A stretch of DNA of 10,403 bases from JAAZNO01 sp012798275 (lineage in GTDB: Bacteria; Chloroflexota; Anaerolineae; B4-G1; SLSP01), in contig DAOPQD010000104.1 of NCBI GenBank assembly GCA_035347995.1, positions 1-10,403 on the forward strand, read 5' to 3'. The position numbers and the translations under genes were made by a program. The notes below the pieces were generated by a model. It saw nothing but the letters and a program-made list of their open reading frames with translations, ran no database searches and was not told the origin of the DNA. Shown here in pieces: positions 1 to 6,433 of the stretch (its first letter is position 1; the number at the start of each line of letters is the position of its first letter).

Positions 1-1
1 C

Positions 2-598
2 ACCATCGAAAACGCCGCCGAGCTGCAATTGCGGCAGGATCACGTGGTCACGCTGGAATCCCGCCCCCCCAACATCGAAGGCAAAGGCGAAATCACCATC
101 CGCGACCTGGTCATCAATGCGCTGCGGATGCGCCCCGATCGCATCATCGTGGGGGAATGCCGCGGCGGCGAGGCCCTGGACATGTTGCAGGCCATGAACA
201 CCGGCCATGAAGGGAGCATGACTACGCTCCACGCCAACAGCACGCGGGAAGGGCTTTCACGCCTGGAGACAATGGTGCTCATGGCCGGCATGGAATTGCC
301 GCACCGCGCTATCCGCGAACAGATCGCTGCCGCGATTGATCTGATCATCCACCTGGAACGGCTGCGTGATGGCTCACGGCGGGTCGTCGCTATCACCGAA
401 GTCCAGGGCATGGAAGGGGACGTCGTCACCACGGCGGATATCTTCAAATTCGAGCAGGTCGGCTTCGAGAATGGCAAAGTCATCGGGCGCCTGCGTCCTA
501 CCGGCATCCGCCCCAAGTTCATTGATCGCATCGAGCAGGCCGGGATTCACCTGCCGGCATCTGTTTTTGGCGTTGGAGAACGGTTACGCAATTACTGA
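2..598 (+). CDS. cpaF: Tad/Flp pilus assembly ATPase CpaF (TadA), C-terminal part, truncated by window edge
   Basis: Secretion-type ATPase that powers Tad (type IVc) pilus assembly as a cytoplasmic hexamer beneath the TadB/TadC platform. The reading frame is open from base 2, so the true start and the Walker A loop lie left of the window; the first in-frame TTG at 29 is not a start. The visible 198 residues begin with the Asp-box-like TIENAAELQL. They continue through RPPNIEGKGE, the Walker B segment RIIVGE (about residues 47-52, with the catalytic Glu), CRGGEALDMLQAMNTG and the His box TGHEGSMTTLHANS (about 67-80). The end, VIGRLRPTGIRPKF, is the usual CpaF tail. TIEN has Asn where many relatives have Asp. 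tadB follows after 30 bp, which supports a Tad operon. The family is certain; which Tad subfamily it belongs to is not. Confidence 0.95.
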   Translation, partial: TIENAAELQLRQDHVVTLESRPPNIEGKGEITIRDLVINALRMRPDRIIVGECRGGEALDMLQAMNTGHEGSMTTLHANSTREGLSRLETMVLMAGMELPHRAIREQIAAAIDLIIHLERLRDGSRRVVAITEVQGMEGDVVTTADIFKFEQVGFENGKVIGRLRPTGIRPKFIDRIEQAGIHLPASVFGVGERLRNY

Positions 599-628
599 CG
601 CATCGCAGCTGAAAGAAGGTGTTCGGCG

Positions 629-1564
629 ATGACATGGTTTTTTGTGCTCATTGGCGTGGCCGAGGCCATGCTGTTAGTGTTCAGCCTCCGCGGCAGGCGG
701 GAAGGGGAGGATCTGGTAAAAGACCGCGTCGGGAGCAGGCGCGAGAAGAAAGAGAGGGCAGAGAAGAGCGAAGGTCCCTCGAAGCTGGGCAAGGCGGTGG
801 ATCGTGCGGTAGCCGGACGCGGCTTCGCCAACACTCTCGCTGAACAGCTGGCGCGTGCCGACCTCAAGCTTACCGTCGGCGAATACCTCATCATCAGCGT
901 CACGGTGGGGCTTGGCGCGGCGCTGCTCTTCTACATCCTTAATCGGGCCATCTTGATCCCCGTGGGGCTGATCGTGGGATTTTTCGGCCCGCGGATCTAT
1001 GTCTCCCAGCGCCAAAGCAACCGCCTTAAAGCTTTCGACAGCCAGCTGGGGGACGCCATCAACCTGATGGTAAACTCGCTGCGGGCTGGCTACAGCACGT
1101 TGCAAGCCATGGATGTGATCTCAAAGGAGATGCCCGAGCCCATTTCCAAGGAATTCGGGCGCGTGGTGATGGAGTTACAGCTGGGAGTGGATTTCGATAC
1201 GGCCATGCAGCACCTGGTGCGGCGCATGCCCAGTCCCGATCTCGATCTGATGATTACCGCGATGAGCGTGCAGCGTGAAGTCGGTGGGAACCTGGCCGAA
1301 GTATTGGATGCCATCAGCTATACCATCCGCGAACGGGTGCGTATCAAGGGCGAAATCAAGGTGCTTGTCGCACAAGGACGTCTCACCGGCTATCTGCTCA
1401 CCTTTCTGCCATTCGGTCTGGCGGCGTTTCTCTACATGTACAATCCGGACTTCATGGGGCCCATGTTCACCGATCCTTGCGGCTGGCTCATGCTCGGCAT
1501 CTCAGTCGTGCTGATTGCCGTGGGGTATTTCGTGATCAACAAGATCATCTCGATCGAAGTATAG
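629..1564 (+). CDS. tadB: Tad pilus inner-membrane platform protein TadB (T2SSF domain)
   Basis: Inner-membrane platform subunit that couples CpaF motion to pilin extrusion, probably paired with TadC. The 311-residue protein has an N-terminal membrane segment (about 3-20), then a long charged cytoplasmic linker rich in Arg, Lys and Glu (about 21-55). Two hydrophobic stretches follow at about 86-125. The T2SSF/GspF cytoplasmic domain (about 135-255) shows LGDAINLMVNSLRAGYS and the second signature REVGGNLAEVLD at about 216-227. Two C-terminal membrane segments lie at about 252-270 and 285-305. The ATG at 629 is preceded by GAAGGTG (615-621), a reasonable Shine-Dalgarno sequence. The gene sits between cpaF and tadC, the normal Tad order, and its length is typical. 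Confidence 0.94.
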   Translation: MTWFFVLIGVAEAMLLVFSLRGRREGEDLVKDRVGSRREKKERAEKSEGPSKLGKAVDRAVAGRGFANTLAEQLARADLKLTVGEYLIISVTVGLGAALLFYILNRAILIPVGLIVGFFGPRIYVSQRQSNRLKAFDSQLGDAINLMVNSLRAGYSTLQAMDVISKEMPEPISKEFGRVVMELQLGVDFDTAMQHLVRRMPSPDLDLMITAMSVQREVGGNLAEVLDAISYTIRERVRIKGEIKVLVAQGRLTGYLLTFLPFGLAAFLYMYNPDFMGPMFTDPCGWLMLGISVVLIAVGYFVINKIISIEV

Positions 1565-1582
1565 AGCGAGGGAGCATAGAAC

Positions 1583-2509
1583 ATGGGAGGCATCATTGCC
1601 CTGCTCGTAGTGTTCGGCGTCGCCGTACTGCTCCTGGTGTTGCGCAGCCGGGGCAGTACGCAAAGCCTGGACGAACGGATCGAAGAGATGGCGGCCCTGG
1701 GACAACCCATCTCGCTGGAAAAGCTCGAGCTCTCCGAGCCCTTTACCGAGCGCGTGATCAAGCCCTTGGTCCAGGGCCTCTCGAGGCGCATCCAGCGCGC
1801 GACGCCCCAAAAGCTACTTGAACAGGCCCAACACCAACTCGAACTGGCCGGCATGTTATCCAAAATCAAACCGGCGCAGTTTGTCGCCCTCCGACTCTTC
1901 ACCACCGTCGGCGGCGGCATTCTGGGCCTCTTGGTAGGGGGGCTAGCAGCGGATTCCGGGCTCGGGCAAAAGCTGTTAATCATCGGCGGCGGCATCGTCT
2001 TCGGCTATATCATGCCGCAATACCTGCTCACCTCACAAATCCGCAGGCGCCAGGAAAACGTGCTCAAGGCGCTGCCGGATGCCCTGGATCTGCTGACCAT
2101 CTGCGTCGAGGCGGGCCTGGGTTTCGATGCCGCGATGTCCAAAGTCGCGGAAAAATGGGAAAACGAACTCAGCCTGGCATTCATGCACACTGTCCAGGAA
2201 ATGCAGTTGGGCAAGCTGCGACGGGAAGCATTGCGCGACATGGCCAACAGCCTGGATGTCGGCGATGTGACCTCGTTCGTGGCAGCGATTGTCCAGGCCG
2301 ATCAATTGGGCGTCAGCATGGCCAAGGTCATGCGCATCCAATCGGAACAGATGCGCATGAAACGTCGGCAACGGGCGGAGGAAAAAGCCCGGCAGGCGCC
2401 GGTAAAAATCATGATTCCGCTGGTGTTTTTCATCTTCCCCACCATTTTGATCGTGCTATTGGGGCCAGCAATATTAAAGATCAAGGAAACCGGTCTCTTT
2501 GGCGGGTAA
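1583..2509 (+). CDS. tadC: Tad pilus inner-membrane platform protein TadC (T2SSF domain)
   Basis: Second platform protein of the Tad machine, partner of TadB and CpaF. The 308-residue protein has an N-terminal membrane helix (about 3-20) and an amphipathic linker. Two membrane segments follow (about 101-121 and 130-150), then a T2SSF domain with ALPDALDLLTICVEAGLGFD (about 163-182) and ADQLGVSMAKVMRIQSEQMR (about 239-258). A last hydrophobic segment lies at about 275-297. The Asp-rich ALPDALDLL entry into the domain distinguishes TadC-type from TadB-type paralogues. The ATG at 1583 has GAGGGAG at 1568-1574, eight bases upstream. It begins 18 bp after the tadB stop, and its own end overlaps the start of comF by 11 bp. 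That arrangement suggests one transcript and coupled translation. Confidence 0.94.
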   Translation: MGGIIALLVVFGVAVLLLVLRSRGSTQSLDERIEEMAALGQPISLEKLELSEPFTERVIKPLVQGLSRRIQRATPQKLLEQAQHQLELAGMLSKIKPAQFVALRLFTTVGGGILGLLVGGLAADSGLGQKLLIIGGGIVFGYIMPQYLLTSQIRRRQENVLKALPDALDLLTICVEAGLGFDAAMSKVAEKWENELSLAFMHTVQEMQLGKLRREALRDMANSLDVGDVTSFVAAIVQADQLGVSMAKVMRIQSEQMRMKRRQRAEEKARQAPVKIMIPLVFFIFPTILIVLLGPAILKIKETGLFGG

Positions 2510-3290
2510 AAACTCCGATGTTTCCCAAAGCTCCGTCCTGCGCCTTGCCGCCAGCAGGACTAGCGGCAAGGAACGATGGCTGAATGCGTTCTTTCAAAGC
2601 CTGGGACAGTCGTATCGGCGGCTGCTGGATCTCATCACTCCGCCGTTGTGTGTGGGATGTCGGGCGGTGGGGGTATGGCTGTGCTCAACCTGCGCGGCTA
2701 AAATTCCCCTGTATGTGGACGCCCAATGTCCCCGCTGTGGACGCCCGTGGACCCAGAACAGCCCCTGTACAGTCTGTCAGGAACATCCCTTGCAGGTGAA
2801 TCCTGTGCGTTCGGCCTTTCTCTTTGAAGAACCCATCCGCAGCGCCATCCATGCTTTGAAGTACCGCGGTGGCGTGCAGATCGTCGAAGTGTTAGCGGAG
2901 CCGCTGGCGCTGGCCTGGCGCACGTGGGACCTGCACAGTGATTTGCTGGTGCCGGTGCCGCTGCACGCCCGACGGGAAGCTCGCCGGGGCTACAATCAGG
3001 CGCAGGTGCTGGCCCACGCGCTGGGAACGCAGCTCGGATTGCCTACCGCCTCACGGGCGCTGCAGCGCGTCCGTGATACCACCTCACAAACGCGGCTAAA
3101 CCGTGAAGCCCGCCATCGCAACGTCGCAGATGCCTTCGCCGTTTTCCCCGGATTGGAGCTGACAGGAGTGACCGTCACGTTAGTGGATGACGTGGCAACG
3201 ACCGGCGCCACGTTGAATGCCTGTGCCACCGTCTTGTTGGAAGCCGGAGCGGCGGCGGTTAACGCCTTCACTCTGGCGCGCGCCCCATAG
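2499..3290 (+). CDS. comF: ComF family protein (amidophosphoribosyltransferase-like, competence-associated)
   Basis: ComF/ComFC proteins are needed for DNA uptake in several naturally transformable bacteria. They combine a zinc-finger head with a type I phosphoribosyltransferase fold, and their precise biochemistry is not settled. The 263-residue product has CVGC...CSTC (Cys 51, 54, 62, 65) and CPRC...CTVC (Cys 77, 80, 90, 93). The family motif RRGYNQAQVLA follows (about 162-172), then the PRPP-binding loop VTLVDDVATTGATL (about 226-239). The only usual start codon in this frame after an upstream stop (TAA, 2475-2477) is TTG at 2499, with AAGGA at 2483-2487. It lies inside the end of tadC. 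The roughly 35 residues before the zinc finger are longer than usual and contain a hairpin (2543-2571), so a non-canonical CTG start at 2580, behind AAGGAA (2568-2573), is possible. The function is secure; the start is not. Confidence 0.9.
   Translation: MAGKNSDVSQSSVLRLAASRTSGKERWLNAFFQSLGQSYRRLLDLITPPLCVGCRAVGVWLCSTCAAKIPLYVDAQCPRCGRPWTQNSPCTVCQEHPLQVNPVRSAFLFEEPIRSAIHALKYRGGVQIVEVLAEPLALAWRTWDLHSDLLVPVPLHARREARRGYNQAQVLAHALGTQLGLPTASRALQRVRDTTSQTRLNREARHRNVADAFAVFPGLELTGVTVTLVDDVATTGATLNACATVLLEAGAAAVNAFTLARAP
2543..2571 (+). promoter_or_regulatory. 9-bp perfect hairpin in the comF start region
   Basis: CCTTGCCGC (2543-2551) pairs perfectly with GCGGCAAGG (2563-2571) around an 11-base loop. 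It lies 34 bp after the tadC stop, within the poorly conserved N-terminal codons of comF. No T-run follows, so it is not a standard terminator. Its right arm contains AAGG of the Shine-Dalgarno-like AAGGAA, so it could hide a second initiation site or tune comF expression relative to the tad genes. The structure is seen directly; the role is inferred. Confidence 0.5.
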
Positions 3291-3310
3291 CTGGACCATA
3301 CCAATTTTTC

Positions 3311-3316
3311 AGGAGG
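3311..3316 (+). promoter_or_regulatory. Consensus ribosome binding site of hpf
   Basis: AGGAGG, a full match to the anti-Shine-Dalgarno complement, ends seven bases before the ATG at 3324. It is the strongest ribosome binding site on the plus strand here and fixes the hpf start. It suggests strong independent translation despite the closeness of comF. Confidence 0.85.
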
Positions 3317-3323
3317 GCATACA

Positions 3324-3884
3324 ATGAACGTGCAGATCTACAATCGGAATCTGGAATTGACCGAACGTCTGAGCGAATATGTGGAAAGTAAGGTGGAGAG
3401 ACTCGGCCGTTACCTCGCAGATATTGAGGACGTGCGTGTGGATCTCAGCGCCACCAACGCGCGGGATGCGTCGCGCCGCATGGTGGCCCAAATCACCCTC
3501 CGCGTCCCCCGTTCCGTGCTGCGAGCAGAAGAACGCGCCGGAGATGTGTTTTCGGCGTTCGACGCCGTCATGGACAAAATGGAACGGCAGATTCGGCGTT
3601 ATAAAGAGCGCAAGGCCGATCATCGGGGCGAAGCCGTGATGCCGGATGATGTGGAACAGGCCGCCGCCATGGAAACTGCCGCCGAGGAAGTCGAGGCTCA
3701 AGGCGGGAAGATCGTGCGGGTCAAGCGTTTTGAGGTGAGCACCATCCCGCCCGAAGAGGCCGCAGAGCAGATGGAGCTGTTGGGGCATTTCTTCTACCTC
3801 TTCACGGATGCGGCCGATGGTCGCCTGAGCGTGGTCTACAAGCGAGAGGACGGGGATTACGGCTTGATCAAACCCATCTACTAA
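3324..3884 (+). CDS. hpf: Ribosome hibernation promoting factor, long form (HPF/RaiA family)
   Basis: Stationary-phase or stress factor that binds the decoding region of the 30S subunit. The long form also pairs two ribosomes into inactive 100S dimers through its C-terminal domain. The 186-residue product has both parts. The N-terminal S30AE domain (about 1-105) begins MNVQIYNRNLELTERLSEYV and includes the helix DVFSAFDAVMDKMERQIRRY (about 74-93). A charged, Ala/Glu-rich linker follows (about 96-127). The C-terminal dimerization domain (about 129-186) contains IVRVKRFEVSTIPPEEAAEQ and the signature MELLGHFFYLF (150-160). The length matches the long form rather than short HPF or YfiA. The gene follows comF after 33 bp and is convergent with lon. 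I see no convincing promoter in the gap, so it may share the comF transcript or use a promoter within comF. Confidence 0.95.
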   Translation: MNVQIYNRNLELTERLSEYVESKVERLGRYLADIEDVRVDLSATNARDASRRMVAQITLRVPRSVLRAEERAGDVFSAFDAVMDKMERQIRRYKERKADHRGEAVMPDDVEQAAAMETAAEEVEAQGGKIVRVKRFEVSTIPPEEAAEQMELLGHFFYLFTDAADGRLSVVYKREDGDYGLIKPIY

Positions 3885-3907
3885 CCTGCCCTGCAAACTG
3901 GTAAAAA

Positions 3908-3941
3908 ATCGCGCGGTGCACCTCTGTGTGCACCGCGCGAT
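3908..3941 (-). terminator. Rho-independent terminator of the folC-lon unit (possibly bidirectional)
   Basis: A 14-bp perfect stem pairs bases 3908-3921 with 3928-3941 around the six-base loop CTCTGT. Read on the minus strand, the stem is followed at once by a run of T residues (plus-strand A-run at 3903-3908), giving a textbook terminator about 20 bp after the lon stop. On the plus strand the stem is followed only by CCTTGTGTC, a weak T-tract. Termination of hpf by the same stem is therefore possible but less certain. Confidence 0.88.
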
Positions 3942-3959
3942 CCTTGTGTCAGACGCCGT

Positions 3960-6416
3960 TCAGGCCTCGGAAACAGACTCCTCCGTTGCCGCCGGGGCCG
4001 CCGGCGCGGCCGGTTCTTCTGGCGCTGGCAGCAGGGCCACCTCGAGCACCTGATCCATCGTCTCCACCAGCACCATCTCAAGAGCACGCAGGATGTTCTT
4101 GGGGACCTCCTGCAAATCGGGTTCGTTGGCCTTAGGGAGGATCACCGTCTTGACGCCGGCGCGGTGCGCCGCCAGCAGTTTCTCCTTCAGCCCACCGACC
4201 GGCAGAACCCGTCCCCGAAGCGTGATCTCACCCGTCATCGCCACATCATGACGTACCGGGCAACCGGTGAAGGCAGAGATCATCGCCGTCGCCATGGTGA
4301 TGCCCCCCGACGGGCCATCTTTGGGAATGGCGCCTTCCGGCAGGTGCACGTGAACGTCGGTTTTGTCGAACTCTTCAGCGTCTATGTCCCAGGTATCGGC
4401 ATGGGAACGCAAATACGTGCTGGCCGCCTGCGCCGATTCCTGCATGACCTCGCCCATCTGCCCGGTGAGCGTGAGCCCGCCCTTGCCGGGGATGAGCGCC
4501 ACTTCGACCGGCAGAAGATCGCCGCCATTCGGCGTCCACGCCAGGCCCATCGCTACCCCCACTTCATCCCGCTGTTCGAGGCGCTCGTGGAGGTAATGCG
4601 GCGGGCCGAGGTAACGTTCGGCGGTGCGCGGAGTAACCCGCGTGAGCGGACGCTTCTCCTCCGCCAGACGGCGGGCCGCTTTGCGACACAGGCTGCCGAT
4701 CTCACGCTCCAGGTTGCGGACGCCGGCCTCGTAGGTGTAGCCGCGAATCAGCAGATGCAGCGCGCTATTGGTGAAACGCGGCGGCTGCGCCTCCAGACCG
4801 TTCAACTCCAGCTGCCGGGGGATCAAAAAGCGCCGCGCGATTTCGATTTTCTCTTCCTCGGTGTAGCCAGGGAATTCAATGACCTCCATGCGGTCTTCCA
4901 GAGCGGGCGGAACCGTGTCCAGGATATTCGCCGTGGTGATGAAAAGCACCTGCGAGAGGTCATACGCAATCTCCAGATAGTGATCCGAGAAAGCGTGATT
5001 CTGCTCCGGGTCGAGCACTTCGAGCAACGCCGACGAAGGGTCGCCGCGAAAGTCCTGCCCCAGCTTATCAATCTCATCCAGCATGAACACGGGGTTCACC
5101 GTGCCGGCGCGGCGCATCGTTTGAATGATCCGTCCCGGCAACGCGCCGATGTAGGTGCGACGATGGCCGCGGATCTCCGCCTCGTCGCGCACGCCGCCGA
5201 GCGAGACGCGCACAAACTCACGGCCTAGCGCTTCCGCAATCGAGCGTCCCAGCGAGGTCTTCCCCGTGCCCGGCGGCCCCACGAAACAGAGAATCGTGCT
5301 GCGAATCTTCTCCGGCGCCAGTTTGCGTACGGCGATGTACTCCAGAATCCGCTCTTTGGCTTTGGGTAGACCGTAATGCCGGGACTCGAGCACCTGCGCC
5401 GCATTTTTCAGGTCGAGATTGTCCACCGTGGTCTTGAGCCATGGCAGCGCGAGCAGCCAATCGAGATAGGTGCGGATGATGCCGATTTCGGGCGCCATCG
5501 GGGGCAGCATCGCCAGCCGCCCCAGCTCCTCCTCCGCCCGCTGCCGCACGTGCTCGGGCAGTTCGGTCTGCTCCAGCTGCTCGCGCAGCTGGGCGACCTC
5601 TTGCATGAAGACGTCGGATTCGCCCAGCTCGCGTTGAATCGCGCGCATCTGCTCACGGAGGAAGTACTCCCGCTGCGAGCGATCCACTTCCTGCTGCACC
5701 CGCGATTGGATTTGATCCTCCAGCTCCAGGACGTCCAGCTCGCGCGCCAGCTGCGCGCTGATCTTCTGCAACCGCTCAACCGCGTCGAAGGTCTCCAGAA
5801 TCTCCTGGCGCTCCTCGATGTTCAGATCCACCATCTGCGCGACGAGATCCGCCAGCGGCCCCGGCTCCTCGACATTCATCGCGTAGATGTAAGCTTCCTC
5901 CGGCAGGCTGTGGTCGAGATGCACGACCTTCTCGAACATCGCCAGCACAGCGCGCATCAACGCTTCGACCAGCGGCGTGTCCGCCGTCGTCTCCTGGACG
6001 GTTTCGACCCGCGCGACCAGATAGGGCTCTAGCTGGACAAATTCGAGGATGCGCACACGCGCGTAGCCCTGAGCGATGGCGCTCGTCGTGCCATCCGGCA
6101 GGCGAATGGAACGGGCGATGGAAATCTCCGTGCCCACCCGATAGATCTGCTCAGGCGTCGGATATTCCTCCTCGGATTCAGGAGTCTCCGGCAATTGCGC
6201 TACCGTCACCAATGGCCAATCTTCCTTGAGCGCCGCTTCAAGCGCGATGAGCGAAGGCGTCCGTCCCACGTAAAGGGGCGTCACCATCCGCGGGTAGACG
6301 ACGAGTTCCCGCAGCGGCAAGATGATCGCCTCAAAGGGGCCTTCTTCCGCTTCGGGCTCCTCGTCCGAGCCGAAAAATTCATCAGGCAAAACAGGCAGGT
6401 TATCCCAATCCATCAT
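3960..6416 (-). CDS. lon: ATP-dependent serine protease Lon (LonA type)
   Basis: Soluble hexameric AAA+ protease that unfolds and degrades damaged and regulatory proteins. The 818-residue protein has the full LonA architecture. The N-terminal LAN substrate-recognition domain (about 28-220) starts ILPLRELVVYPRMVTPLYVG. A helical region follows (about 225-350, with REYFLREQMRAIQRELGE). The AAA+ module has Walker A GPPGTGKT (380-387), Walker B FMLDEID (444-450), sensor-1 TTAN (494-497), an Arg-finger candidate in EDRM and sensor-2 in AGVRNLERE. The protease domain has PKDGPSGG with catalytic Ser703, and GGLKEKLLAAHR with catalytic Lys746. The C-terminus ends in an Ala/Pro/Glu-rich tail (about 797-818). 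Translation may begin at either of two adjacent ATGs (6416 or 6413). AAGGTG (6428-6433), 11 bases upstream, overlaps the folC stop, pointing to coupled expression. Confidence 0.97.
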   Translation of the reverse strand: MMDWDNLPVLPDEFFGSDEEPEAEEGPFEAIILPLRELVVYPRMVTPLYVGRTPSLIALEAALKEDWPLVTVAQLPETPESEEEYPTPEQIYRVGTEISIARSIRLPDGTTSAIAQGYARVRILEFVQLEPYLVARVETVQETTADTPLVEALMRAVLAMFEKVVHLDHSLPEEAYIYAMNVEEPGPLADLVAQMVDLNIEERQEILETFDAVERLQKISAQLARELDVLELEDQIQSRVQQEVDRSQREYFLREQMRAIQRELGESDVFMQEVAQLREQLEQTELPEHVRQRAEEELGRLAMLPPMAPEIGIIRTYLDWLLALPWLKTTVDNLDLKNAAQVLESRHYGLPKAKERILEYIAVRKLAPEKIRSTILCFVGPPGTGKTSLGRSIAEALGREFVRVSLGGVRDEAEIRGHRRTYIGALPGRIIQTMRRAGTVNPVFMLDEIDKLGQDFRGDPSSALLEVLDPEQNHAFSDHYLEIAYDLSQVLFITTANILDTVPPALEDRMEVIEFPGYTEEEKIEIARRFLIPRQLELNGLEAQPPRFTNSALHLLIRGYTYEAGVRNLEREIGSLCRKAARRLAEEKRPLTRVTPRTAERYLGPPHYLHERLEQRDEVGVAMGLAWTPNGGDLLPVEVALIPGKGGLTLTGQMGEVMQESAQAASTYLRSHADTWDIDAEEFDKTDVHVHLPEGAIPKDGPSGGITMATAMISAFTGCPVRHDVAMTGEITLRGRVLPVGGLKEKLLAAHRAGVKTVILPKANEPDLQEVPKNILRALEMVLVETMDQVLEVALLPAPEEPAAPAAPAATEESVSEA

Positions 6417-6427
6417 AATTATCTCAA

Positions 6428-6433
6428 CACCTT
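6428..6433 (-). promoter_or_regulatory. lon ribosome binding site overlapping the folC stop codon
   Basis: On the minus strand AAGGTG lies 11 bases before the first lon ATG (14 before the second) and shares two bases with the folC TAA (6432-6434). The overlap implies that ribosomes finishing folC sit on the lon initiation region. This supports translational coupling and favours the first of the two ATGs. Confidence 0.55.

Noticed and set aside
29..598. cpaF as a complete gene starting at TTG 29
   Set aside because: The frame is open to base 2 and the codons before 29 encode conserved CpaF sequence (TIENAAELQ), so the gene is cut by the window edge.
2584..2799. Separate small gene at the start of comF (ATG at 2584)
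   Set aside because: It is in another frame from the zinc-finger and PRPP motifs of ComF and shows no family likeness; it is a shadow frame.
4000..4030. Ala/Pro-rich repeat at the lon 3' end as a tandem DNA repeat
   Set aside because: It encodes the low-complexity C-terminal tail of Lon, a common feature, and the DNA units are irregular.
4164..5228. Plus-strand open frame (354 codons) opposite lon
   Set aside because: It lies wholly antisense to the Lon AAA+ and protease domains. Its Arg/His-rich composition has no domain-like pattern.
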